Shown: positions 1-7,853 of the stretch, piece by piece | Layout: the number at the start of each line of letters is the position of its first letter | Numbering within the stretch: the first letter of the stretch is position 1 | Source: Hymenobacter algoricola | GTDB lineage: Bacteria; Bacteroidota; Bacteroidia; Cytophagales; Hymenobacteraceae | NCBI RefSeq assembly: GCF_039539525.1 | Contig: NZ_BAABDH010000036.1 | Span: 62,001 to 126,000 of the forward strand | Direction of reading: 5' to 3' | DNA length: 64,000 bases | Notes under the pieces: model-generated | Seen by the model: only the letters and a program-made list of their open reading frames with translations | What the model was told of the DNA's origin: nothing | Databases searched by the model: none | Made by a program: the position numbers and the translations under genes

Positions 1-2
1 TC

Positions 3-965
3 GGCTACCTGGCCCCGCCCCAAACCAGCCGCTGGCTCGACTTCGCCTGGGCGCGCAGCCTCTACGTCAACCCCAAGATTTACAACATGCCCGACACGCT
101 CGAAAACGTGATGTTTCTGGGCTACGCCATTCCGCTGCTGGGCTTGGGGCTGGCCTTGTGGCCCCGGCGGGCTGCTTCCGTGCGCCGCCTTGATGCCGAC
201 GGCCGGCCCCTGGCCTGGGTGCTGCTGTTTTTCGTGATGCTGACCATGCCGGCCCTGCAGATTTTCGGCAAGCAGCGCCTGAACCTGCCTACCGGCATCC
301 TGCACTTCATTCCCTTCTTCAACAACATCCGCTGCCCCACCCGCTGGGTGATGATGGTGAGCCTGCTGCTGCCGGTGGTAACGTTTTCGGCCCTCGAAGC
401 CTGGTGGCAGCCCCGCCTGCGGCCAGGACTGCAGTGGGCGCTGAGCTTGTTTCTGCTGGGCTGCGTGGCGGTAGAGTACTGGCCCAAGCCTCTGCCGGTG
501 ACCTACAATGCCGGGCTGCCGCCGGTGTACCGCGAAGCCGCCAGGCTGCCCGGTAAGGTCTTGTTCCCGATTCCGGTAGGTTTGCTCGACGGGCGCCGCC
601 TGCTGGGCGTGATGGAGCCCGAAAACTTCTTCTACCAGACCCGCCACCGCAAAAAGCTGCCCACGGCCTACTTCTCCCGCATCGACGAGGCCCGGTTTGC
701 CGACTTCGACCAAGACCCGGTGATGCACACGCTGCTGGCTCTGCAGAAAGCCCCCGCCGATACGGTGTTTGCCGCGCCGCGGCCCGCGCAGGCCGCCGCC
801 TTCCGCCGTCACTTCCGCCCCGATCTGCTGGTCATCAACCCGGCGTGGCGCAACAGCCCCGCCCACCGCTACCTGCGCCAGGTGTTCCCCGACTTTGCGG
901 AGCGCACCTTCCCCGACGGCTACGTGCTGCTGGCCCCGGCCCCAACGCCGCGGCCCACCCCGTAA
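3..965 (+). CDS. C-terminal part of a multi-pass membrane protein (YfhO-like), cut by window edge
   Basis: The reading frame is open from the first bases of the window, so the true start lies upstream. The visible ~320 residues contain several hydrophobic segments (after the conserved-looking NMPDTLENVMF stretch, around VLLFFVMLTMPALQIF and the MMVSLLLPVV and LSLFLLGC segments). They are followed by a soluble tail of ~180 residues rich in Pro and Arg. This layout, with membrane helices and then a C-terminal periplasmic part carrying LP..VLFPIP, resembles the C-terminal half of YfhO-type or other large membrane glycosyltransferase-like proteins. That fits the glycan genes that follow. Exact function is not recognisable. 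A GC-rich hairpin begins at its stop codon. Confidence 0.6.
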   Translation, partial: GYLAPPQTSRWLDFAWARSLYVNPKIYNMPDTLENVMFLGYAIPLLGLGLALWPRRAASVRRLDADGRPLAWVLLFFVMLTMPALQIFGKQRLNLPTGILHFIPFFNNIRCPTRWVMMVSLLLPVVTFSALEAWWQPRLRPGLQWALSLFLLGCVAVEYWPKPLPVTYNAGLPPVYREAARLPGKVLFPIPVGLLDGRRLLGVMEPENFFYQTRHRKKLPTAYFSRIDEARFADFDQDPVMHTLLALQKAPADTVFAAPRPAQAAAFRRHFRPDLLVINPAWRNSPAHRYLRQVFPDFAERTFPDGYVLLAPAPTPRPTP

Positions 966-983
966 GCTTGGGGTGGGCCGCGG
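948..983. terminator. GC-rich hairpin overlapping the stop codon
   Basis: Perfect 14-bp arms CCGCGGCCCACCCC (948-961) and its complement (970-983) enclose an 8-nt loop that contains the TAA stop of the upstream gene. No T-run follows, so it may be a weak or Rho-dependent terminator between two convergent genes. Confidence 0.5.
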
Positions 984-1004
984 GGGCTAGAATAAGCCGG
1001 GAGC

Positions 1005-1997
1005 TTAGCGCAGCAGCTGGTTTTGCTCGGTCAGCGCCGGCGCCGGCTGGGCTACCGGAATGTTGGTGTCGGAGATGATGTAGAGGGGGCGCTGGCGCAC
1101 GTTGGCGCTGAGGCGGGCAATGTACTCGCCGATGACGCCGACGGCAATGAGCTGCACGCCGCCCAAAAACAGGATGCTGACCATCAGCGAAGCCCAGCCG
1201 GGCTCGTAGTGGTGGGTTACGAAGCGGGCATACAGCGTGTACACCATCACCAGAAAAGCCAGCCCCGACACGATAAAGCCGCTGATGGTGGCCGCTTTCA
1301 GGGGCGCGTCGCTGAAGCCGGTGATGCCGTCCAGCGCCAGATTGATCATTTTGCGGTAGGTGTAGCCGGTTTCACCCCCGGCCCGCTCGGCGCGGTCGTA
1401 CTCCAGGTAGGTCTGCCGGTAGCCGATCCACGAAATCTGGCCGCGGATAAACTTGTTCTGCTCCGGCATCTGCTTGAGGGCATCCACCACCTTGCGCGAA
1501 ATCACCCGGAAGTCGCCGGTGTCCACCGGAATTGAGATGTTGGTGATGCTGGCCAGGATCCGGTAAAATAGCTTGGCCGTCAGCTTTTTGGCGGCACTTT
1601 CGCCCTGGCGCGAGCGGCGCTTGGCGTACACCACCTCGTAGCCTTCGTGCAGCTTGTCATAGAGCCTGGGAATCAGCTCCGGCGGGTCCTGCAAATCGGC
1701 GTCGATGATGCAGGCCGCCTCGCCCAGCGACAAATCCAGGCCGGCCGTGACGGCAATCTGGTGGCCGAAGTTGCGGCTGAAGTCGATGTAGCGCACCCGC
1801 GGGTCGCGGCTGGCCAGGGTATGGATCAGGGTCAGCGACTGGTCGCGGGAGCCATCGTTGATAAAGATGAACTCGTAGCGCACGTTCATCGGGTCGAGCA
1901 CGCCGCGGAGCCGCTCGTACAGCGCCGGAATGTTTTCCTCCTCGTTATAAATCGGGATGATAACGGAAAGATCGACGGAGTGGGAAGGCAGAGACAT
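1005..1997 (-). CDS. GT2 glycosyltransferase with two C-terminal TM helices (GtrB/DPM1-like)
   Basis: A 330-residue protein. The N-terminal GT-A domain starts with LSVIIPIYNEEENIP, has the nucleotide-binding FINDGSRDQS segment and the DADLQDPPEL DxD-type motif, and ends with the QNKFIRGQISWIGY acceptor-region motif. Two membrane helices follow (around residues 235-258 and 270-293). This is the architecture of polyprenyl-phosphate glucosyl/mannosyl transferases of the GtrB/ArnC class, which load a sugar on undecaprenyl phosphate at the cytoplasmic face. It lies 14 bp downstream of the methyltransferase gene on the same strand and probably shares its transcript. Sugar specificity cannot be read from sequence. 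Confidence 0.9.
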   Translation of the reverse strand: MSLPSHSVDLSVIIPIYNEEENIPALYERLRGVLDPMNVRYEFIFINDGSRDQSLTLIHTLASRDPRVRYIDFSRNFGHQIAVTAGLDLSLGEAACIIDADLQDPPELIPRLYDKLHEGYEVVYAKRRSRQGESAAKKLTAKLFYRILASITNISIPVDTGDFRVISRKVVDALKQMPEQNKFIRGQISWIGYRQTYLEYDRAERAGGETGYTYRKMINLALDGITGFSDAPLKAATISGFIVSGLAFLVMVYTLYARFVTHHYEPGWASLMVSILFLGGVQLIAVGVIGEYIARLSANVRQRPLYIISDTNIPVAQPAPALTEQNQLLR

Positions 1998-2011
1998 CGG
2001 GGCAGAATTCC

Positions 2012-2755
2012 TTAAGCAGACTTTTGGGCCAGCGCGAAAGTGCTGATGCCCACGGGAAGATTCACATGGCGCAGCAGCCGGTTTTCAAACCGCAGCAGCG
2101 CCAGCAGCGCGCCGTTCATAGAGCCGGGCAGCGTCTGCAGGTCGCCGGAGGGCAGGTTTTTGGGCGTGGCGCGAAACCGCTGCAAGAGACGTACGGCGGC
2201 AGCCGGTAAAAACAGCGTCGAGTTCCAGTACGACAGGCGCTTGACCTTCAGGCCCGCCCGGGTCAGGGCCGTGCGCAGCTCCTCGCCGGAGTAGCGGCGG
2301 AAGTGGTGGTTGACCACGTCGTGCTCACTCCAGAGCAGGTTGAAGGCCGGCACGAACACCAGCAGCTGCCCACCGGGGCGCAGCACCCGCAGCCACTCGC
2401 GCAGAGCCTGCTGCTCATCCTCGATGTGCTCGAGCACGTCGGAGGCTACCACTACGTCGAAGGAGGCATCGGTAAAGTCCAGGCGGGCGCCGTCCATTAG
2501 CTGCACGTTGGGAATCTGCCGCTGCTGGGCCAGGGCAATGGCCGACTCGCTCAGGTCGATACCGGTCAGGTTGGAGTAGCCTTCGTTGCGGAGGCGCTGC
2601 TGCAGCGGGCCGCCGGAGCAGCCTACCTCCAGAATGGCGGCCTCTTTGGATAAGTGCAGATCCTGAATCAGGGAGAATACAACATCGCGGCGGGACTGAA
2701 ACCACCAATGCTGCTCCTCTAGTTCATGATACTTGGTTTCGTAAGCTAGGTCCAT
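2012..2755 (-). CDS. class I SAM-dependent methyltransferase
   Basis: A 247-residue protein with a Rossmann methyltransferase fold: motif I ILEVGCSGGPL, acidic motif LTGIDLSESAI, and DVVVASDVLEHIED followed by LRPGGQLLVFVP. An N-terminal YHELEEQHWWFQSRRD segment is typical of the Methyltransf_11/23 proteins found in O-antigen and glycolipid loci. The longer open frame upstream is not convincingly coding; MDLAYETKYHELEE is the natural start. A TACCTTTA box (2760-2767) sits only four bases before this ATG, so the mRNA may have little or no leader. The substrate is likely a sugar or lipid intermediate of the neighbouring glycosyltransferases, which is inference from context. Confidence 0.85.
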   Translation of the reverse strand: MDLAYETKYHELEEQHWWFQSRRDVVFSLIQDLHLSKEAAILEVGCSGGPLQQRLRNEGYSNLTGIDLSESAIALAQQRQIPNVQLMDGARLDFTDASFDVVVASDVLEHIEDEQQALREWLRVLRPGGQLLVFVPAFNLLWSEHDVVNHHFRRYSGEELRTALTRAGLKVKRLSYWNSTLFLPAAAVRLLQRFRATPKNLPSGDLQTLPGSMNGALLALLRFENRLLRHVNLPVGISTFALAQKSA

Positions 2756-2759
2756 ACAG

Positions 2760-2767
2760 TAAAGGTA
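2760..2767 (-). promoter_or_regulatory. -7 box TACCTTTA immediately upstream of the methyltransferase ATG
   Basis: On the minus strand this reads TACCTTTA, close to the Bacteroidota -7 consensus TAnnTTTG. The ATG follows within five bases, suggesting a leaderless or near-leaderless transcript. Confidence 0.5.
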
Positions 2768-2989
2768 TTTAATTGCGGCCAATGGGGGGCGCGGCCCAGG
2801 AGCGGGAGTGGAAGAAACGTGGCGACGGGCCGCAGGCCGGCCTGTTGATCCAGCGGACAGCCGCTCAGTACGAGCTTTTGCGGTGGTCATACCAATGGTG
2901 CTTCCGGGGAGCAGCGCTGAGAGCAAGACTATTCTGCTCTTTAGTATATTCTTGACCGGCCGATAATTAAGACAGGTCATGCAGCCCGA

Positions 2990-4498
2990 CTACCGCTTAC
3001 CCTGAATGGAGTAGGCTGCTGTACCATCCTGCTCGTAAAGCAGGACCGTTTGGTAAGTTGCCAGCAACTCATTCTTCGTCGCTTGGTTGTACACAATGAC
3101 CTCTTCGCCGGGCTTGAACTTTTGCAGATCATTGGGCAGCGTAAGCGAAAGAAGAATGCCCTGATGGGCATAGGCCCGCGTGTAAAACGAATGCAACGGA
3201 CGATACCCCCCCGGATAGACCAGCGCAATGGTCCGGAAATCAGGGTGCTCACGCAGATAATGGCGCAGAAACGAAGGGGTAGAAGTGTCTTCCGACCAGG
3301 ATTCTTTGCCACTGCGCTGATCAATGATGCTCTGGATAATGTTCTGGTAAGGAACCAGAATAAGCAGCAGCAGTGCAGCCAGGCCGAACAGCGGCTGCCA
3401 GCGCCGGGTGGCCGTGGGCAGCCACTGTTGAGCACGATGATATACTGCATTCAGGGCCATGCCCATCAGCCAGGCAAGAAGTGGATAAACCGGCCCCGGA
3501 TACCATTCCAGTTTAGTCTGGGCCGTACTGATAATGGTAAGCCAGCACACTATAAAGAAGAAAAGCAACACCGACAGACGGCGTGCGGCGGATGGCCGCT
3601 CCAGGGCAAGAATGATACTAGCCGGCAGCAGGCAGTATTTCCAGGGACCCAGCAGATGGTGCTGCATGTTGTTCAGGTAATAGGTCCAGGGACCCTGATG
3701 TTCATCCAGCGTACCGGCAAAACGACCTCCCAACTCATTGATTACCACCGCGTGCCAATATCCTGGGGCCGCTGCTTCGCGGGTCAGGTAATACAGGGCC
3801 GGCATGACCAGAGCTCCCAACAGTACTGCCCAAACGCGAGGCTGGCGCAGGAGCTGCCAGAGCCGACCTTGCAGAATGGCGTAGAGTAGTAGGGCGGGAC
3901 TACCGAGCAGGGCTGCGACGCCCTTGGTCATAATGGCGGCGGTAATGCTAAGGCCCCACAGCAGCAGGTACTGGGGCCGATTCGTTTCCAGGAATTGAAA
4001 AAAGCTGACCAGCCCCAAAATAAGCCACCATATCAGCATGGAGTCATAGTCGCCGGTACGGGCCATGTGCGTGGATACGTAGCCTGGGATGGTGACCAGA
4101 ATAAAGCCGGCAGCCAGTCCCGTACCCCAGCTGCCGAGCCCCCGGGCACTAAAGCCAATAAGTAACAAGACGGAAGCGACGGCGGCAGCCGCCGAGGGGA
4201 TACGTATCGCCAGTTCTGACGGGCCGCCCAACAGATGCATCATCCCTACCTGCAGCCAGATCAGCAGCGGCGGTTTGGTGTTCCACAGATCGGGCTTGCC
4301 CTCGAAGGTGGTCACCAGCAGCTCGCCGGAGTCGTACATCTCAAGGGCGTTGTTGGCCAGCCGCGACTCGTCCCAAAGCTGGATGGGAATTCGGTGTAAA
4401 TCGAACAGCAAGGGAAACAAGATAATGCCAAGAAGCCCCAACAGACCTAAGATTGAGAGTAGGCGGGTAGAGTTGGATTGTAAATGGCCAGAAGGCAT
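2990..4498 (-). CDS. ArnT/PMT-like membrane glycosyltransferase (GT39 family)
   Basis: A ~502-residue integral membrane protein. The first extracytoplasmic loop carries the catalytic-type acidic pair in LWDESRLANNALEM, followed by the GT39/ArnT-like segment WNTKPPLLIWLQ. About ten further hydrophobic helices and a C-terminal soluble tail follow. Such enzymes use polyprenyl-phosphate sugars made by DPM1/GtrB-type GT2 proteins, two of which are encoded nearby (1005-1997 and 5575-6297). The frame extends 28 codons further upstream, but MPSGHLQSNSTR is the better start. A TATCTTTG promoter box lies 82 bp upstream on the same strand. The acceptor (lipid A, protein or glycan) is unknown. Confidence 0.85.
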   Translation of the reverse strand: MPSGHLQSNSTRLLSILGLLGLLGIILFPLLFDLHRIPIQLWDESRLANNALEMYDSGELLVTTFEGKPDLWNTKPPLLIWLQVGMMHLLGGPSELAIRIPSAAAAVASVLLLIGFSARGLGSWGTGLAAGFILVTIPGYVSTHMARTGDYDSMLIWWLILGLVSFFQFLETNRPQYLLLWGLSITAAIMTKGVAALLGSPALLLYAILQGRLWQLLRQPRVWAVLLGALVMPALYYLTREAAAPGYWHAVVINELGGRFAGTLDEHQGPWTYYLNNMQHHLLGPWKYCLLPASIILALERPSAARRLSVLLFFFIVCWLTIISTAQTKLEWYPGPVYPLLAWLMGMALNAVYHRAQQWLPTATRRWQPLFGLAALLLLILVPYQNIIQSIIDQRSGKESWSEDTSTPSFLRHYLREHPDFRTIALVYPGGYRPLHSFYTRAYAHQGILLSLTLPNDLQKFKPGEEVIVYNQATKNELLATYQTVLLYEQDGTAAYSIQGKR

Positions 4499-4579
4499 AA
4501 AGGGTAGGTTAGCGAAAGGTATAAGGCCGAGTCGGAAACGAAAGGGGGTTATCCTAAAGCAGATTTGTAGGAAGCGGAG

Positions 4580-4587
4580 CAAAGATA
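4580..4587 (-). promoter_or_regulatory. -7 box TATCTTTG for the GT39 gene
   Basis: On the minus strand this is a perfect match to the Bacteroidota TAnnTTTG element, 82 bp upstream of the GT39 start. It lies in the AT-rich interval shared with the divergent lipoprotein gene. Confidence 0.6.
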
Positions 4588-4698
4588 GATAACTCGGCGC
4601 TGGCTCAGAATCCTAAATATAAAGACGGAGCAAGCGTAGAATGGACAACCGGCTGAACAAGGTGAAACGGCCAAATAGGGCAGTATTGAAAATAGTTC

Positions 4699-4706
4699 TA
4701 ATTTTG
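4699..4706 (+). promoter_or_regulatory. -7 box TAATTTTG for the 4.7-kb lipoprotein gene
   Basis: A perfect TAnnTTTG match 30 bp upstream of the lipoprotein ATG. A clear TTG at the expected -33 distance was not found. Confidence 0.55.
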
Positions 4707-4735
4707 GCCTTACTAACTCTCTCCTTGTAAAAAAC

Positions 4736-5269
4736 ATGAAAAAACTGCTTTACGCGGTATTCGCGCTTAGTCTGGTGGCCTGCGGCGAAAAGAGCCAAGA
4801 TGTGCCGGCTAATCAATTGGTTAGAAACGACTTTGATGCGCTAGACGGGTGGATGGGCAACAACCCCGTCCCTTCCCTGACCCGCGAGCAGGCGCACTCC
4901 GGACGATATTCCATCAAGGTGGGCCCGGAAAGCGAATACAGCATTGGATTCAACTCGCTGCTGGGCCGCCTCAGCCCAACCCGCATTAAAAAAATAAAAA
5001 TCAGTGGTTGGGCTTATTCGCCTGCGCTTCCGGCCAATGGTATAGTAGTTACGGAGCTGAAAGACCTCACTACGGGCAAACAACTGCTTTGGCAAGGGCT
5101 GGAGCTGTCGAAAGAAGTGAAGGAGAAAGGCAAATGGATAGAGATAGAAAAAGTTATTGAACTGCCGGCTGATGCGGCTTCTGCCACCAATCTGAGTGTA
5201 TATCTGTGGCGCGGCAGTGGCCAGCAGACTGTGTACCTCGATGACCTGACCATCACCAGCGAAGAGTAG
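4736..5269 (+). CDS. small lipoprotein with jelly-roll-like domain, family copy A
   Basis: A 177-residue protein. The N-terminus is a lipoprotein signal peptide with lipobox LVAC (Cys at residue 16). The mature part has the pattern DFDALDGW...REQAHSGRYS...LLWQGLEL...VYLWRGSGQQTVYLDDLTI. This suggests a beta-sandwich of the kind seen in carbohydrate-binding modules or galactose-binding-like domains. Two clear paralogues lie at 8915-9463 and 10927-11451; all three share the (Q/K)(A/V)HSG, (V/L)W and (Y/F)(L/M)DDL elements. Copies B and C each precede a PIG-V-like membrane mannosyltransferase. This copy sits beside the divergent GT39 gene. Function unknown; envelope glycan binding is an inference. 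Confidence 0.75.
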   Translation: MKKLLYAVFALSLVACGEKSQDVPANQLVRNDFDALDGWMGNNPVPSLTREQAHSGRYSIKVGPESEYSIGFNSLLGRLSPTRIKKIKISGWAYSPALPANGIVVTELKDLTTGKQLLWQGLELSKEVKEKGKWIEIEKVIELPADAASATNLSVYLWRGSGQQTVYLDDLTITSEE

Positions 5270-5277
5270 TCGGTTAA

Positions 5278-5335
5278 ATGGAAAAGCGGGAGTGGCAGGC
5301 TTGGGTACCCAGGCCTGCCACTCCCGCTTTTCCAT
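5278..5335. terminator. 58-bp near-perfect palindrome, bidirectional terminator
   Basis: Perfect 23-bp arms (5278-5300 and 5313-5335) start with ATGGAAAAGCGGGAGTGGCA. The 12-base centre is itself almost fully self-complementary around GGGTACCC. It lies directly after the lipoprotein stop codon. Confidence 0.75.
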
Positions 5336-5344
5336 TTGCCCTTG

Positions 5345-5563
5345 ATGTGGATGCCGGTAATCGGTACTGGTACCAAAGCGCCCCGTACCGACGACTGGGT
5401 TTTCGCCATCATCGTGCTCAAGCTATACTTGGCTACGTTCTACGTCTTCCTGCAAGTTCCCTATGCCTACCTGGCATCGGTAAGCATTTTCGCCTCGCTG
5501 TTTCTGGTGTTGCTGGTAATGGCTCCGGCAACATGCGAGCAGGAGTTGGTTGCGGCTCAGTAA
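5345..5563 (+). CDS. possible small membrane protein
   Basis: A 72-codon frame from ATG 5345 (alternatives ATG 5351 or an upstream TTG) with codon use like the neighbours. It is predicted to form one or two membrane helices (DDWVFAIIVLKLYLATFYVFLQ and YLASVSIFASLFLVLLVMA). It fills the space between a palindromic terminator and the convergent GT2 gene, and no overlapping frame on the other strand looks better. No homologue recognised. It could be a subunit of the neighbouring membrane glycosyltransferase machinery or a fortuitous frame. Confidence 0.4.
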   Translation: MWMPVIGTGTKAPRTDDWVFAIIVLKLYLATFYVFLQVPYAYLASVSIFASLFLVLLVMAPATCEQELVAAQ

Positions 5564-5574
5564 GCCCGGCGGCT

Positions 5575-6297
5575 CTACCCCAGCAGGCCGTACTTCAGAA
5601 TGCAGTAAATGGCGTGGAACCCGTCGCGCCAGCCGATTTTCTTGCCCTCGGCGTACGTGCGCCCATAGTAGCTGATGCCCACTTCGTAGATGCGCACGTC
5701 GGGCACCTTGCTCACTTTGGCCGTCACCTCGGGCTCAAAGCCGAAGCGCTTTTCCTGGAGCGTCAGGCCCTGAATGATGTCGCGGCGGAACAGCTTGTAG
5801 CAGGTTTCCATATCCGTCAGGTTCAGGTCAGTGAACATGTTCGACAGGAAGGTGAGCAGGGTGTTGCCGATGCTGTGCCAGAAAAACAGGATGCGGTGGG
5901 GGTTGCCACCCATGAACCGGGAGCCGTACACCACGTCGGCAAAGCCCTTGAGGACCGGTTTGAACAGGATATTATACTCTTCCGGATCATACTCCAGGTC
6001 GGCGTCCTGAATGATGACGTAGTCGCCGGTGGCCTCCCGGATTCCGGTATGCAGGGCCGCACCCTTGCCCTGGTTGACGGTATGATGTAATACCCGCAGC
6101 CCCATTTCGGGGTAGCGGGCGGCATAGGTGCTGAGGGCTTCGGCCGAGTTATCGGTGGAGCAGTCGTCGACCACGATAACCTCTTTCTGAATATCATTCA
6201 CCAGCTGTAGCTTCCGCAGCAGGTCCAGAAGCTGATGGATGGTACGGGCCTCGTTATAGACCGGAACGACAATGGAAATGGTATCGAACTTAACCAA
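5575..6297 (-). CDS. GT2 glycosyltransferase, DPM1-like (polyprenol-phosphate sugar synthase)
   Basis: A 240-residue single-domain GT-A enzyme: SIVVPVYNEARTI at the N-terminus, VIVVDDCSTDNSAE, NQGKGAALHTGI, the DxD motif in IIQDADLEYDPEEY, and VYGSRFMGG. It closely follows the bacterial DPM1-like pattern (dolichol-phosphate mannosyltransferase homologues), including the C-terminal EVGISYYGRTYAEGKKIGWRDG. It lacks C-terminal membrane helices. It probably makes a polyprenyl-phosphate sugar used by the GT39 and PIG-V-like enzymes in this region; that link is contextual inference. It is convergent with the possible small membrane gene. Confidence 0.88.
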   Translation of the reverse strand: MVKFDTISIVVPVYNEARTIHQLLDLLRKLQLVNDIQKEVIVVDDCSTDNSAEALSTYAARYPEMGLRVLHHTVNQGKGAALHTGIREATGDYVIIQDADLEYDPEEYNILFKPVLKGFADVVYGSRFMGGNPHRILFFWHSIGNTLLTFLSNMFTDLNLTDMETCYKLFRRDIIQGLTLQEKRFGFEPEVTAKVSKVPDVRIYEVGISYYGRTYAEGKKIGWRDGFHAIYCILKYGLLG

Positions 6298-6369
6298 AGC
6301 GTAGCAGCAGTTAGAAAGGGTAAGGTAAACGTAGGCTGATTGCCGCCACGGAAAGCGGACTGGGCACCG

Positions 6370-7161
6370 CTACAGTGTGCCGGTCCGCCCGCCATCCACG
6401 GGCACGTTGGTGCCGTTGATGTAGCCCGCGGCCGGGGAGGCCAGAAAGGCCACGGCCTGGGCCACTTCCTCGGGCTGCCCGAAGCGGCCGGCCGGAATCA
6501 GCTTCAGCATGCCGGCCTCAATCTGCTCGGCACTCTGCCCGGTCTGCGCTACTTTGGCGTCAATCAGCGAGGAGTGGCGCTGGGTGAGCGTGGCGCCGGG
6601 CAGCACGTTGTTGACGGTGATGCCGCTGCCGCCCAGCTCATTGGCCAGCGTCTTGGCCCAGTTGGCCACCGCCGCCCGAATCGTGTTGGACACGCCTAAG
6701 TTGGCCAGCGGCTGCTTAACCGAGGTGCTGATAACGTTGATGATGCGGCCGTAGCCCCGGGCCTGCATGGCCGGCGCCACGGCCTGCACCAGCAGGTGGT
6801 TGCAAATGACATGCTGCTCAAACGCCGCCCGGAACGCGTCCACGGCAGCCGTCAGAAGGGGGCCGCCGGCCGGCCCGCCGGTGTTGTTGATCAGGATATG
6901 GAAGCCCTCGGCATGCGCGGTCAGGTAGGTTTGCAGACGCTCGGCCAGCGTGGCCGGGGCGCTGAAGTCGGCCACAATGAAATCGTGCTGCTGGCCCTGG
7001 GGCACGGGCAGCGCGGCAGCTACTGCCCGCAGGCGGGCTTCATCGCGGGCCAGCAGCGTGACGGTGGCGCCGAGCCGGGCCAGCTCTTCGGCCACGGCGC
7101 GGCCGATGCCCTGGGTACTGCCGCCGACGAGGGCGCGCTGGGAAGTGAGGTCGAGGTGCAC
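6370..7161 (-). CDS. atypical SDR family oxidoreductase lacking the YxxxK pair
   Basis: A 263-residue Rossmann protein with cofactor motif GGSTQGIG (near residue 13), the NNTGG strand-4 motif and the C-terminal ASPAAGYINGTNVPVDGG signature of FabG-like SDRs. Where classical SDRs have the catalytic YxxxK, this one reads LGVSNTIRAAVANWAK, so the Tyr and Lys appear to be replaced, as in one known atypical SDR subgroup. The GTG at 7161 gives the family length; the frame stays open far upstream over the divergent dioxygenase gene, which is unlikely to be coding. It is divergent from the 3-hydroxyanthranilate dioxygenase gene, so a role in tryptophan/kynurenine breakdown is plausible but unproven. 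Confidence 0.8.
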   Translation of the reverse strand: MHLDLTSQRALVGGSTQGIGRAVAEELARLGATVTLLARDEARLRAVAAALPVPQGQQHDFIVADFSAPATLAERLQTYLTAHAEGFHILINNTGGPAGGPLLTAAVDAFRAAFEQHVICNHLLVQAVAPAMQARGYGRIINVISTSVKQPLANLGVSNTIRAAVANWAKTLANELGGSGITVNNVLPGATLTQRHSSLIDAKVAQTGQSAEQIEAGMLKLIPAGRFGQPEEVAQAVAFLASPAAGYINGTNVPVDGGRTGTL

Positions 7162-7293
7162 AGTAGCAGTTGGGGAGTAAAGCCAGGGGAAGTGTTTGGC
7201 CGAAGATAAGCCCGGTTGCGGGGTTTTGCGTAAGTTAGGCATTCCTTTCGGCGGGCTTTGCCCCACCCCGTCCCATTCCAACTGCCCCGTGTT

Positions 7294-7827
7294 ATGTCCG
7301 TTTCGCGCCCCTTCAATTTTCAGCACTGGATCGACGAGCACCGCCACCTGCTGAAGCCCCCGGTCGGCAACCAGCAGATATTCAAGGACAACAAGGACTT
7401 CATTGTGATGGTCGTCGGCGGCCCCAACGCCCGTAAGGACTACCACTACGACGAGGGCGAAGAGCTGTTCCTGCAGATTGAAGGCGACATTGTGGTCAAG
7501 ATCATCGAGGACGGGCAGCCGGTAGATATTCCCATTCGGGCCGGCGAAATGTTTCTGCTGCCCGCGGGCGTGCCCCACTCCCCGCGGCGGCCGGCCGGCA
7601 CCGTGGGCCTGGTGCTGGAGCGCTACCGCGCCGCCGGCGAGCTCGACGGCTTTCAGTGGTACTGCGAAAACTGCGGGCATAAGCTCTACGAGGAGTTTGC
7701 CGAGATTACCGACATCGTACAGCAGCTGCCGCCCATCATGAATGCCTTCTGGCAGAATGACAACCTGCGGACCTGCCAAAACTGCGGCACCTACATGGCC
7801 GCCCCGGCCCCGGTAGCAGCGCCCTAA
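7294..7827 (+). CDS. nbaC: 3-hydroxyanthranilate 3,4-dioxygenase
   Basis: A 177-residue cupin that opens the aromatic ring of 3-hydroxyanthranilate to 2-amino-3-carboxymuconate semialdehyde with Fe(II) and O2. Family motifs are clear: FNFQHWIDEHRHLLKPPVGN, the cupin metal-ligand segment YHYDEGEELFLQIEG, and LLPAGVPHSPRRP. The bacterial-type C-terminal rubredoxin-like metal site is intact, with CENC at 124-127 and CQNC at 161-164. The ATG at 7294 is chosen because MSVSRPFNFQ matches the family N-terminus. The ACMS decarboxylase gene begins 26 bp downstream, so they form an operon for the same pathway. Confidence 0.95.
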   Translation: MSVSRPFNFQHWIDEHRHLLKPPVGNQQIFKDNKDFIVMVVGGPNARKDYHYDEGEELFLQIEGDIVVKIIEDGQPVDIPIRAGEMFLLPAGVPHSPRRPAGTVGLVLERYRAAGELDGFQWYCENCGHKLYEEFAEITDIVQQLPPIMNAFWQNDNLRTCQNCGTYMAAPAPVAAP

Positions 7828-7853
7828 CTGCTGCCTGTTTACGTCCCGCCCGC

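Noticed and set aside
7162..7779. The SDR gene could start far upstream, giving a 469-residue protein overlapping HAAO
   Set aside because: The upstream part is antisense to the clear dioxygenase gene and has no SDR motif; the GTG at 7161 gives normal SDR length.
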